Below are positions 16,651 through 24,319 of a stretch of 64,000 nucleotides of DNA, piece by piece (position 1 is the stretch's first letter; each line of letters begins with the position of its first letter). The notes under the pieces are model-generated. The model ran no database searches and was not told where the DNA came from. It was given only the letters and a program-made list of their open reading frames with translations. A program made the position numbers and the translations under genes. Where the stretch lies: the NCBI RefSeq assembly GCF_041379945.2, contig NZ_JBFTXJ020000003.1:434001-498000 (forward strand). The letters are read 5' to 3'. Source of the DNA: Aneurinibacillus sp. REN35 (lineage in GTDB: Bacteria > Bacillota > Bacilli > Aneurinibacillales > Aneurinibacillaceae).

Positions 16651-16669
16651 CCGAAAGGATAGTGTACAT

Positions 16670-17011
16670 ATGAGTATGGCTGAATATAAAGGTAAAGTTA
16701 AAAATATTCAAGACACGCCTTTTGGTTATACAATGTCAGTTATCGGTGGTAAATGGAAGATGGTTATTATCTACCTTTTAGCAGAAAACCAACCGGTTCG
16801 TTTTAATGAACTGAAAAGACAAATAGGCGCTATTACTTTTAAAACATTGAGTTCACAACTAAAGGAATTGGAAGCGGATGGACTGGTGCAACGGAAAGAG
16901 TATCCTCAAGTTCCACCTAAAGTTGAGTACAGTCTCACAGATAAAGCAGAAACGCTGTTACCTGTTTTGGAAGAATTATGTGAGTGGGGAGTAAAAAACC
17001 AAAATAATTAA
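16670..17011 (+). CDS. HxlR-family winged-helix transcriptional regulator
   Basis: A 113-aa HxlR-type regulator: GYTMSVIGGKWKMVIIYLL, then RFNELKRQIGAITFKTLSSQ (recognition helix region), then a wing in PPKVEYSLTDKAETL. There is no cysteine, so this is unlikely to be a YodB-type thiol sensor. ATG 16670 follows AAAGGA by 10 nt; ATG 16676 is an alternative. The stop overlaps the stop of the convergent eamA gene by a few bases, with no terminator between them. Confidence 0.8.
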   Translation: MSMAEYKGKVKNIQDTPFGYTMSVIGGKWKMVIIYLLAENQPVRFNELKRQIGAITFKTLSSQLKELEADGLVQRKEYPQVPPKVEYSLTDKAETLLPVLEELCEWGVKNQNN

Positions 17012-17916
17012 ATCCACAGTTTTCTACGTCCGAGTAATTGTCTCAGTGTGTCAAGATTTAATACAATAATGCCTGTAAGAATCGTCATACTCCCCGTGAT
17101 GCTAAACCACGAAAAAGCCTCATTATACAGGGTAATTCCCAATGTCATCGCTATAATAGGCGAAATATAAAGCCAGGTGGTAGGAAAGAGTGGATTTGTT
17201 TTCGCTATCAGCCAGTAAAAAAGAGTGTGGCCGACCATGGAGCCTATAACGGTCAGATAGAATAGAGAAGCTATCGCGCCAGGTGAGAGCAGCGTCTCTA
17301 AAGATACGGTCTCGGTTAGCAAAGACAGGGCGATCAGCATTATGCCTCCATGCATCATCTGCGCGGCATTTAAAGCGATAGGGGAAGTATCGGCAAAGTT
17401 TTTGATGACTTTTTTTGAATACAATGTTCCTGAAGAATAAAACATTTGCCCCAGAAGTATGGCTATAAAGCCAAGTGTAGAGTAGATATTGAATTGTACG
17501 GAAATATGCGGCAGAACGAGAATAATAACACCAGAAAATCCGATGATACAACCGAATCTTGCATGACGTGAGACGCTTTCACGAAGAATGGCTGCCTGTA
17601 TAAGTAAGATCATTAAAGGCGCCGTCGCGGAAAGGATCGCTGCTGCTCCGGAAGAAACATACTGCTCAGCCCAATAAAGCGTGGCGAATGTCCCGAAGGT
17701 TAAGCCCATTCCAGTGAGCCACATTTCTTTATGGAGCAATAATGAGAACGTAGCTTTCTTTTTCCATACCATCCACAGTAAAAGGATGATTCCTGCCAGA
17801 AAAAAGCGAAGACCCGCCGAGAAGAAGGGAGGTGCACCCGCATCAATCCCCACTTTAATGGCTAAAAATGTTGTGCCGAAAACAAGGCACATTGCTGCAT
17901 AATTAACAATAATCAT
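17008..17916 (-). CDS. EamA/DMT-superfamily transporter
   Basis: A 302-aa drug/metabolite transporter with about ten hydrophobic helices in two EamA repeats; the first starts VFGTTFLAIKVG and the second at about residue 150. It likely exports or exchanges a small metabolite. ATG 17916 follows AAGGAGG. It is divergent from a MocR/GabR-type regulator that very probably controls it. The C-terminal end overlaps the convergent hxlR-like gene by 4 bp. Confidence 0.8.
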   Translation of the reverse strand: MIIVNYAAMCLVFGTTFLAIKVGIDAGAPPFFSAGLRFFLAGIILLLWMVWKKKATFSLLLHKEMWLTGMGLTFGTFATLYWAEQYVSSGAAAILSATAPLMILLIQAAILRESVSRHARFGCIIGFSGVIILVLPHISVQFNIYSTLGFIAILLGQMFYSSGTLYSKKVIKNFADTSPIALNAAQMMHGGIMLIALSLLTETVSLETLLSPGAIASLFYLTVIGSMVGHTLFYWLIAKTNPLFPTTWLYISPIIAMTLGITLYNEAFSWFSITGSMTILTGIIVLNLDTLRQLLGRRKLWI

Positions 17917-17944
17917 TGTACCGCCTCCTTGCATTCATTATACT
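17916..17944 (+). promoter_or_regulatory. Promoter candidate for the MocR-type gene
   Basis: TTGTAC (17916-17921), 17-bp spacer, TATACT (17939-17944). A minus-strand TATAAT (17942-17937) for the divergent transporter overlaps it. Confidence 0.45.
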
Positions 17945-17955
17945 GACGGTAGAAT

Positions 17956-17983
17956 AGAACAGATGTCTAATCACAGAACAGAT
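17956..17983. repeat. Direct repeat AGAACAGAT, candidate MocR/GabR operator
   Basis: Two identical copies of AGAACAGAT start 19 bp apart (17956 and 17975) in the divergent eamA/mocR region. MocR/GabR-family regulators are known to bind direct repeats in such regions. Confidence 0.5.
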
Positions 17984-18005
17984 TGAAGGGAGCGGGATTA
18001 GTCAC

Positions 18006-19421
18006 ATGGAAATGAATTGGTCTTCGGGAACAAAGAGTCAGCCACTATCCAAACGAGTGTATGAATACATATTGAATCGGGTTCAGAGAGGTGAGTGGAA
18101 AGCGCACGAGAAGCTGCCGTCTGTTCGGGTGCTGGCTGAGAAGCTGCAAGTCCATCGTTTGACGGTATTAAAAGCGTATCAACTGCTGAAGGAAGAAAAC
18201 ATTGTATATGTAAAAGATAAATCGGGCTATTATATCCATCCAGGGACACACACACCTTTTGAAGATCTGAATTATCCGATTGTCTCCTCATACGTTCAAA
18301 AGAGCCATCTATCGGAGATTCACCGGGTGCCTGCCGCCTACCAGTTTTCCTATGCGTTGATTGACCCGAATTTATTGCCGAATCGATACTTCTCAGAGTA
18401 CATGAAGGATATTTTTGATGTATACCCCAAATTGCTGAGCTCTTATTCAACTATCCAAGGGGATGAAGAACTTATAGCCGAACTTGTCCGGTATTTCAGA
18501 GCAAAATATCACTTTCATTTATCAATTCAAGACGTTATGATCACCTCAGGCTCTCAGCAGGCGATTGATCTTGTTTCGCGCATTTTTATCCAGCCTGGAG
18601 ACGCTGTTTTAATTGAACGGCCTACCTATAGTGCTGCAATTGATATTTTCAGACAGCAGGGAGCTCGGATTATCCCCATTGAAATCACGACGGATGGCTA
18701 TGATATGGAGCGGGTGGAAGCTTTGATGAAGCAATGGAAACCGCGCCTTTTTTATATGAATCCCACATTTCAAAATCCTACCGGTTATACGGTCCCGGTT
18801 GAGCAGCGCAAGCTTTTGGTAGAACTGGCAGAGAAATATCGCTGCTTTCTGGTTGAAGATGATCCTTTTCGTGACATCTATTTTGAAAAGGAGCCGCCTA
18901 ATCCGTTATTTACGTATGATACGGCAGGGTTTGTATTGTATATCTGCAGCTTCAGCAAATATATTGCCCCAGGTCTTCGGATTGCGGCGCTTTGCAGCAG
19001 GCCCTCTCTTATAAACCACCTTTTTACCATTAAATCACTGGCAGATAACGGCACACCCTTACTTAATCAGAAGATGTTCCTTCGCTACTTTACATCGAAA
19101 CGCTTGCATCAGCATATTGAAAAACTAAGAATAGCACTTGATGTCCGGAAGGCGGTTATGGAAAAAGAACTTTTTGCAACCAATTGGGAGTGGAGTAGTC
19201 CAAGCGGAGGGTTGAATTTGTGGGTTAAAGTACCTGATTCGGTTTCGATGGAGGTATTGCTGGCAAAAAGCATAGCGCAATCAATTTCCTTTGTGCCGGG
19301 ATCAATCTGCGACCCTGGAAAGGGATCGCATCAGTGGATTCGCCTAAGCTACTCTTACGTAAGTGAGCATAAGCTGAAGGAAGGGATGAAGAAGCTTATT
19401 TATATCTCTGAACATCTGTAG
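18006..19421 (+). CDS. MocR/GabR-family transcriptional regulator (GntR domain plus aminotransferase-like domain)
   Basis: A 471-aa regulator. Residues ~15-80 are a GntR-type winged helix (LPSVRVLAEKLQVHRLTVLKAYQLL). Residues ~110-470 are a type I PLP-aminotransferase-like domain with SGSQQAIDL, NPTFQNPTG and the PLP lysine K318 in SFSKYIAPGLRIA. It probably senses PLP or an amino compound and controls the divergent EamA transporter. GGGAGCGGG precedes the ATG. Confidence 0.88.
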   Translation: MEMNWSSGTKSQPLSKRVYEYILNRVQRGEWKAHEKLPSVRVLAEKLQVHRLTVLKAYQLLKEENIVYVKDKSGYYIHPGTHTPFEDLNYPIVSSYVQKSHLSEIHRVPAAYQFSYALIDPNLLPNRYFSEYMKDIFDVYPKLLSSYSTIQGDEELIAELVRYFRAKYHFHLSIQDVMITSGSQQAIDLVSRIFIQPGDAVLIERPTYSAAIDIFRQQGARIIPIEITTDGYDMERVEALMKQWKPRLFYMNPTFQNPTGYTVPVEQRKLLVELAEKYRCFLVEDDPFRDIYFEKEPPNPLFTYDTAGFVLYICSFSKYIAPGLRIAALCSRPSLINHLFTIKSLADNGTPLLNQKMFLRYFTSKRLHQHIEKLRIALDVRKAVMEKELFATNWEWSSPSGGLNLWVKVPDSVSMEVLLAKSIAQSISFVPGSICDPGKGSHQWIRLSYSYVSEHKLKEGMKKLIYISEHL

Positions 19422-19526
19422 CTTAAGTATCAAGTTTCACATTATGTACATAAAATAACTAATTGCACTGTGATAATATAGGTTGTGTAATCATACTATT
19501 TTACAACGTAAAGGACATGATAAAAA

Positions 19527-19946
19527 ATGACGATCTGGCTTATACTTTCATTGGTGGTTATGGGGTTTGTTAAAATATTATTGACATGTCTTCCTAGCTC
19601 TGTTGCAGGTTCAATTTTCGGAAGATTTGAATTGCATCCAAAGCTTGACGAGGCGGCCGTCACTGTCACGGTTGACGGAAAACGCTTAGAAGGTGAAGAC
19701 AAAACGCAAGCTGTTACTCTTTTTAATGAAGCAATATTTTTGGAACAGTATGATTTTCCTCCGGCGCACAGTGGCACTCCATTGGTCATTGATATGAAGA
19801 GAGGCAAAAAAGATGTTCGGTTTTTTATATACAAGTACAATGACCACGTTGATGTATTCAAACAGTACAAAAAGAAAGTGGTCGCGTATAGTCTGCGTTC
19901 CAAAAGCCTGCAGCAGCAGTCTATGATGTTACATGTACAGAGCTAA
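19527..19946 (+). CDS. YfmQ-family protein
   Basis: A 139-aa protein resembling Bacillus YfmQ: an N-terminal hydrophobic segment (residues 1-25), FELHPKL, VTVDGKRLEGEDK, FNEAIFLEQY, then DMKRGKKDVRFFIY and QYKKKVVAYSLRS. Probably membrane-anchored with an exposed domain. The function of the family is not known. A monocistronic unit, with AAAGGAC before the ATG and a perfect terminator after the stop. Confidence 0.75.
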   Translation: MTIWLILSLVVMGFVKILLTCLPSSVAGSIFGRFELHPKLDEAAVTVTVDGKRLEGEDKTQAVTLFNEAIFLEQYDFPPAHSGTPLVIDMKRGKKDVRFFIYKYNDHVDVFKQYKKKVVAYSLRSKSLQQQSMMLHVQS

Positions 19947-19958
19947 TCAAAATACCGT

Positions 19959-19995
19959 AGCGTGAATTCTCATACGAATTCACGCTTTTATTTTA
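19959..19995 (+). terminator. Terminator of yfmQ-like gene
   Basis: Perfect 11-bp stem AGCGTGAATTC / GAATTCACGCT, 6-nt loop, then TTTATTTTATTT. Confidence 0.85.
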
Positions 19996-20406
19996 TTTAG
20001 ATATTGAGGTAAAGAAAGTCCTCATTTGTTCATTACATTGGAAAATGGATACACAATTTTTGTGAATGGTTTTCACAATACATTTGAATGTTGGCAAGCA
20101 GGAGTGCAATTTGATGACGAAATATGGCTTGTCGTTGCTGTTCCTGGCAATGAAGTTGCTATTTGGACTCCGGATCGCTTTATTACGGAATAAAAATAGT
20201 TGATGAAGCCAATCAAATTTCCGTGGTATCATATCCCAAGTGCATACGTTGCAGACTTATAAAGGGGCGAATATGTTTGAAAAAGGTTATTGCCATGTTC
20301 GTTTTCTTGAGTTTGCTTATTGGGGGCGGTGTCTTCTTAACAACAAGATTTATTGTGTGTTGTTCTTAAGAATAGAAAAGGAACTTTTGGATCGAGAGGA
20401 GAAAAC
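19996..20406. other. Gene relics and short peptides, no confident gene
   Basis: Two coding-like pieces on the plus strand. From 20026 to 20193 a frame encodes a 55-aa domain-like peptide (TLENGYTIFVNGF, then WLVVAVPGNEVAIWTPDRF) with only a poor TTG start, so it looks like a 5'-truncated gene. At 20277-20369 a TTG preceded by AAAGGGG would give a 30-aa signal-peptide-like sequence (start KKVIAMFVFLSLL) with no mature part. Both may be remnants. Confidence 0.35.
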
Positions 20407-21198
20407 GTGGTATATTTGCGTCGATTGTATGATTTCGGTTATCAACAGGCCATGTCCTGTATATTTCCTGTTGCTATTTTTCTAACCCTTGCCCTTTCAA
20501 AAATGATCCATATTCCAGGTCTGTATCGGTATGATTTCATTCTGTTTATTTGTCTTCTCGTTCAATATGTGATGTATAAAACAGGCCTGGAAACAAAGGA
20601 TGAACTAAAAGTGATTTCTTTGTTTCATCTGATTGGACTGATGCTTGAAATCTATAAAGTTCATGCCGGTTCTTGGTCTTATCCGGAGCCTGCCTGGACG
20701 AAGGTTATGGGTGTTCCGCTGTATAGCGGATTTATGTATGCGAGCGTAGCCAGCTACATGTGCCAATCGTGGCGGAGGCTGCACCTGCAAGTACATGGAT
20801 GGCCAACTGCAGTATGGACCGTAGCACTTGGTGCAATGATTTATCTTAATTTTTTTACACACCATTACGTGTATGATTTTCGCTGGGTGTTAACCGTATT
20901 ACTCTTCATTGTATTTTTTTGTACGTCGGTACAGTTTTCCTTACAGGAAGCCACCTATAAAATGCCGCTGGTGCTTTCGTTCTTTCTAATCGGCTTTTTT
21001 ATTTGGATTGCGGAAAACATTACGACTTTTTTGGGAGCGTGGCAGTATCCAAATCAACGGGAGGCTTGGGAAATTGTTCATATCGGGAAAATCAGTTCTT
21101 GGTTTTTGCTTGTTGTGATTAGCTTTATCATTGTGGCGCAGCTCAAGCACGTGAAAATGAAAAAAGAAAAGGAAGAAGTTTGTCAGCACTTCATTTAA
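20407..21198 (+). CDS. DUF817 family integral membrane protein
   Basis: A 263-aa polytopic protein with about eight hydrophobic helices, matching the DUF817 pattern: EIYKVHAGSWSYPEP, GVPLYSGFMYA, FTHHYVYDFRW and WIAENITTFLGAWQYPNQ. Function unknown. GTG 20407 follows AGGAG by 6-7 nt; the frame is open further upstream without a better start. Confidence 0.8.
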   Translation: MVYLRRLYDFGYQQAMSCIFPVAIFLTLALSKMIHIPGLYRYDFILFICLLVQYVMYKTGLETKDELKVISLFHLIGLMLEIYKVHAGSWSYPEPAWTKVMGVPLYSGFMYASVASYMCQSWRRLHLQVHGWPTAVWTVALGAMIYLNFFTHHYVYDFRWVLTVLLFIVFFCTSVQFSLQEATYKMPLVLSFFLIGFFIWIAENITTFLGAWQYPNQREAWEIVHIGKISSWFLLVVISFIIVAQLKHVKMKKEKEEVCQHFI

Positions 21199-21215
21199 TG
21201 AGGTGCTTTTTGTTT
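21185..21215 (+). terminator. Terminator overlapping the DUF817 stop
   Basis: AGCACTTCAT / ATGAGGTGCT stem (one G.T), loop TTA, followed by a T-rich run. Confidence 0.75.
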
Positions 21216-21476
21216 TTTTAATACTGTTTGATAGAGCGGGTAGCTGTTAAGGAATTGTTAAGAGCAAATATGTATAATCAAAAACAAGAGTCGTAGATCT
21301 TTAGATTCAATATTGTATGGTTCAATCATTACCCTTATAGTCCTATTTGCTCTCTGTCTTTTTAAGGCTACGGAAAGGGGGATAAGCAGCAGATATAAAA
21401 GGCTAAATTCACAAATGCGAAAAAACTTCATAGAAGAATGATAAACTTGATAATCTTATAATGTAGGAGGAGACCT

Positions 21477-22553
21477 ATGGCGTGGACGTTTTTGTTACAT
21501 ATTAAAAATGACACTGATCGAGAGTTAGAGGTTGTACAATCACAATTGCATTGGGGCTACTGGAATACGGATAACCAAGAAAACAACGGACCAAAAAATA
21601 TTCTGCCAGGAGAAACTGTACAGGCGGTGGGTGTTAACGCTTCCTTCGGACCAAATGGATATGAGTTTTCCTGTTCATGGAAAGATAAAACGCCAAAGGG
21701 CGAATTACCATACGGCGTGCTAAGTCTATCCGTTGATGTACCCCATAGGGGAAGTAATAAAGCGGCATGCAAAACTACAGGTCAGCTTAAAATAACAGGT
21801 TGGGAGAACATACCTGATGATGGGCATGATTTTGTTCGCTCCATTACAATAAGCATGCCGAAGAAACAAGAGAAGATGTTTTTTAGAGGAGATATTCGAA
21901 ATTGGAATGAAGTTGAAAAGGTCAAAGAGATTGACGTATTTGATATGAATCAATGTATCCCTGAAACAATGGCAATTGAGAGAAGATGGGTCGGACGCAC
22001 GTCAGTATCTGAAATTCCCAAAAGATTATGGGAAGCGATTAAAGATCCTGTGTACTCAAGTATGTATTCAAAAAATATATCTGTTAAAAAATATTTTTGC
22101 TTAGCTATTTATAGCGTCGAAGCGGATACGAAAAAAATAGAATCCCTTGGAGCAGGGGGGAAAACAACGGTTACAAATGAAATGGAAACCATCACTTCTA
22201 GTAAAAGAAGTCTAGAAACTGTCATGTCACTTGAGTCATCTATTTCTTCTACCAGCAAAATGGGGGCAAGTAAAACATTAGAAGTGTTGACAGCGAGCGC
22301 CGAACAAGAACTGTCTGTAAATCTTACATCAAAATTTGAGATGACTTACGCAGTTGAAGACAGTACAGAGCAAAAGGTGCGGGACACAAGAGAACAAACT
22401 TTTGAAGCCCCACCTGATAAAAGCCTCATCATTGTGCCGTGGATCTTTAGCAAAAATGCCCTTTTGTATCGGGAAGATATCCACGGAGAAGTAGAATTAG
22501 TTGGAGCTTCTGAATGGAAGCTGGCTAAAATTCATTATAGCTATCATAAGTAA
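21477..22553 (+). CDS. Aegerolysin-like domain fused to an aerolysin-type pore-forming region
   Basis: A 358-aa protein with two parts. Residues 1-130 look like the aegerolysin/Gpp34 (Cry34-type) beta-sandwich: N-D-T-x-R-x-L near the start, LHWGYWNTD, GPNGYEFSCSWKD, and DVPHRGSNK-AACKTTG (GSNK at 92-95) aligning with DNPFAGSNKY of Gpp34 and DCPWGSKTN of ostreolysin. Residues ~230-310 are an alternating Ser/Thr-rich stretch (TVTNEMETITSSKRS, MGASKTLEVLTAS) typical of the membrane-inserting hairpin of aerolysin/ETX-MTX2 beta-pore-forming toxins, then FEAPPDKSLIIVPW. No signal peptide. GGAGGAG precedes the ATG. It heads a three-gene cassette. Toxin function is inferred. Confidence 0.55.
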   Translation: MAWTFLLHIKNDTDRELEVVQSQLHWGYWNTDNQENNGPKNILPGETVQAVGVNASFGPNGYEFSCSWKDKTPKGELPYGVLSLSVDVPHRGSNKAACKTTGQLKITGWENIPDDGHDFVRSITISMPKKQEKMFFRGDIRNWNEVEKVKEIDVFDMNQCIPETMAIERRWVGRTSVSEIPKRLWEAIKDPVYSSMYSKNISVKKYFCLAIYSVEADTKKIESLGAGGKTTVTNEMETITSSKRSLETVMSLESSISSTSKMGASKTLEVLTASAEQELSVNLTSKFEMTYAVEDSTEQKVRDTREQTFEAPPDKSLIIVPWIFSKNALLYREDIHGEVELVGASEWKLAKIHYSYHK

Positions 22554-22583
22554 AATAATAGTATATACAAAGAAGGTGAGAGA

Positions 22584-22976
22584 ATGTCCTGGACATTTGC
22601 GTTAAATATTACAAACGCGACAGATCGAGAATTAATCGTGGTAAATCCTCAATTACATTGGGGCGATTGGAATACAGATAACGAAGAAAACAAAGAGCCT
22701 AAAAACATTCCGCCAAAAACGACTGTACAAGCAGTGGGAGTAAAGGCTGCTTCAGGTCCGAATGGATACGAGTTTTCTTGCTCATGGAAGGATCATGCGC
22801 CAAAAGGCCAGTCATCGTACGGCATGCTAACGCTATCAATTGACGTACCTTATATGGGTAGCAATAAAGCAACATGCAAAACTACCGGTGATCTCAGAAT
22901 AGATGAGTGGGAAGACGTACCTGATGATGGACATAATTTTGTTCGCTCCATCATTATCTCTTGCTCTACTACGTAG
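22584..22976 (+). CDS. Stand-alone aegerolysin-like protein
   Basis: A 130-aa single-domain protein, about 70% identical by eye to the N-terminal domain of the preceding protein; the two share LHWG-WNTDN, QAVGV, GPNGYEFSCSWKD, GSNKA-CKTTG and PDDGH-FVRSI. Aegerolysins bind specific membrane lipids and often act with a second pore-forming partner (ostreolysin A with pleurotolysin B; Gpp34 with Tpp35). Here the likely partner is the fused pore-forming protein 30 bp upstream. No signal peptide. The final SCSTT differs from the linker of the fusion, so it looks like a duplicated domain. Confidence 0.6.
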   Translation: MSWTFALNITNATDRELIVVNPQLHWGDWNTDNEENKEPKNIPPKTTVQAVGVKAASGPNGYEFSCSWKDHAPKGQSSYGMLTLSIDVPYMGSNKATCKTTGDLRIDEWEDVPDDGHNFVRSIIISCSTT

Positions 22977-23019
22977 CAGAAGCGTGCAACTTTTATAATA
23001 TAAAAGGAGTGAGAAGTCG

Positions 23020-23346
23020 ATGCCTATAGCAAAAGGCGATAAAGGACGGAATATGGGCAGTACAAACAGTAGCTTGCGAAGAGAAATTACAGAAGATATC
23101 ATTAATGAAATTACAGACATCGGTAACATTCAAAGAGCTAGAAATAGTATTTATACATCAGAAAATTTTCATTTAGACGCTAAAGGATTAGGAAAAGATA
23201 GGTATCAAGCGGAAATACAGTATAGACGAGGGACGAAACAAACCGTTGCTGTCATTGAGGTAAGCGATACGGCTACAAGCGCTGCGGATGCTAGAGCGGC
23301 ATTAACGAAAAGCTTAAACGATGGCTATCGGTGGATTGTAACATAA
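23020..23346 (+). CDS. Unknown small protein, cassette family (108 aa)
   Basis: No known family recognised. The protein is soluble, with GDKGRNMG near the N-terminus, an amphipathic helix (EITEDIINEITDIGNI), then ARNSIYTSENFHLDAK and RGTKQTVAVIEVSDTATSA, ending LNDGYRWIVT. A clear paralogue lies at 32526-32849 behind a different toxin-like gene. AAAGGAGTGA precedes ATG 23020. An internal ATG (23056) also has an AAGGAC-type site, but the differences from the paralogue in this stretch are at third codon positions, which supports the longer protein. It could be a chaperone, immunity or accessory protein; unknown. Confidence 0.7.
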   Translation: MPIAKGDKGRNMGSTNSSLRREITEDIINEITDIGNIQRARNSIYTSENFHLDAKGLGKDRYQAEIQYRRGTKQTVAVIEVSDTATSAADARAALTKSLNDGYRWIVT

Positions 23347-23363
23347 ACAATAAGCGTAACAAC

Positions 23364-23402
23364 AAAGCCCTCCTGTCGAAATGGCAGGAGGGCTTTGTTA
23401 TT
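23364..23402. terminator. Bidirectional terminator after the toxin-like cassette
   Basis: Perfect 12-bp stem AAAGCCCTCCTG / CAGGAGGGCTTT with a 9-nt loop. It also serves the convergent sortase gene. Confidence 0.85.
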
Positions 23403-23408
23403 TCAATT

Positions 23409-23960
23409 TCATAAAGAAAGTTCAGCAAAGACAACAAGACGCCGGGCGTGTTCTTGCTTTTTTTTGTTAAACTTACCGGCACAGGTAATTAGGTTGAGAT
23501 TGGCTTTTGCCGACGCCCCAAAAATTTTTTCTAAAGGGGCTTCTTTTACCTTGAATGATTCGACAGACTTTACGGAGAAAACCAACGTAGTACCTTTATT
23601 GTCATACAGAAAAATTTTATCTTTTGGTTGCAGCTTTCTCAAATGATAAAAAATGGCCGGACCCGTATAATGATCAAAATGACCTGCAATGACAGCATTT
23701 CCTTTCTCTCCTGGTTTTGTCCACGGCATTAGGATTCCTGCTTTATTGAAGGAAGCGGGTACACCCATTTGTCCGTTAGCTAAAATACCTACAGGTTCAA
23801 TGGGTGCAACCAAGCCAATGGACGGTATTTCCAAACGAGTTGGCACGATAGCTGCTGTGTTTATGGCATGAGTGCTGCGTATGTTATGTGAAAAGAGTAA
23901 GAGAGAGGTGAAGGAAGATAGAAAAATGATAAAAAGAATAATGCGTATGCTTCTATACAT
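23409..23960 (-). CDS. Class F-like sortase
   Basis: A 183-aa sortase with an N-terminal membrane anchor (residues ~5-25). The catalytic triad is visible: H94 in IAGHFD, C160 in LITCAGKF, and R173/R174 in ARRLVVFAEL. The layout RLEIPSIGLVAPIEPVG, WTKPGEKGNAVIAGH fits class F (or D/E) sortases that attach or process exported proteins. The adjacent upstream gene encodes an exported protein with an MPKTG motif, the probable substrate. A terminator lies 20 bp upstream of its start, so it probably needs read-through or its own promoter. Confidence 0.8.
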   Translation of the reverse strand: MYRSIRIILFIIFLSSFTSLLLFSHNIRSTHAINTAAIVPTRLEIPSIGLVAPIEPVGILANGQMGVPASFNKAGILMPWTKPGEKGNAVIAGHFDHYTGPAIFYHLRKLQPKDKIFLYDNKGTTLVFSVKSVESFKVKEAPLEKIFGASAKANLNLITCAGKFNKKKQEHARRLVVFAELSL

Positions 23961-23979
23961 TGTTATCCTCGCGAGATAA

Positions 23980-24012
23980 AAAGAAAAAGGGGAGCCTCCC
24001 CTTTTTCTTTTT
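23980..24012 (-). terminator. Terminator between the His-rich gene and the sortase gene
   Basis: Long palindrome GAAAAAGGGGA / TCCCCTTTTTC with a 3-nt loop and T-rich flanks on both strands. It sits between two same-strand genes. Confidence 0.75.
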
Positions 24013-24020
24013 TCATGATA

Positions 24021-24221
24021 TTATTCCACTTCACTTGCTCCACCTGCGCCGGTTTTCGGCATATGTGGTTTCGTCTCTTTAATGTGCATTTTTCCATGAT
24101 GTTTTGCATGATGTGTGCTCTTTGTGTGCATCTTCTTTTCGTGATGCTCAGTAGCAGCGAAAGCGGAAACTGAAGAGCCTACGACACATGCTGCAAGTGC
24201 GAATGCGAAGAACTTTTTCAT
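24021..24221 (-). CDS. Small exported His-rich protein with MPKTG motif
   Basis: A 66-aa protein with a signal peptide (KKFFAFALAACVVGSSVSA-FAA, cleavage around residue 22-23). The mature part has nine His among many Lys (EHHEKKMHTKSTHHAKHH...), so it may bind metal. The C-terminus is MPKTGAGG (from residue 54) then ASEVE, a sortase-like motif without the usual hydrophobic tail. ATG 24221 follows GAGGTGAT; 12 further codons are open upstream. A perfect TACAnnTGTA palindrome lies 62 bp upstream. A pairing with the sortase next door is inferred. Confidence 0.65.
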   Translation of the reverse strand: MKKFFAFALAACVVGSSVSAFAATEHHEKKMHTKSTHHAKHHGKMHIKETKPHMPKTGAGGASEVE

Positions 24222-24282
24222 TACGATCACCTCACTATAGGAAAATGTATTTCGCATTACTTAAGATGTCCTAAGGAAGAAA

Positions 24283-24298
24283 ATTTACAATTGTAAAT
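24283..24298. promoter_or_regulatory. 16-bp palindrome ATTTACAATTGTAAAT, CopY/BlaI-type operator candidate
   Basis: A perfect palindrome containing TACA-AT-TGTA, the core recognised by CopY and related BlaI/MecI repressors. It is upstream of the His-rich exported protein gene on the minus strand. Confidence 0.5.
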
Positions 24299-24319
24299 GT
24301 CATCCATAACTGTGTGCTC

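Noticed and set aside
21241-21462. Sigma-A promoter for the aegerolysin cassette
   Set aside because: TATAAT-like hexamers occur at 21273 and 21457, but no -35 is found at correct spacing, so I make no call.
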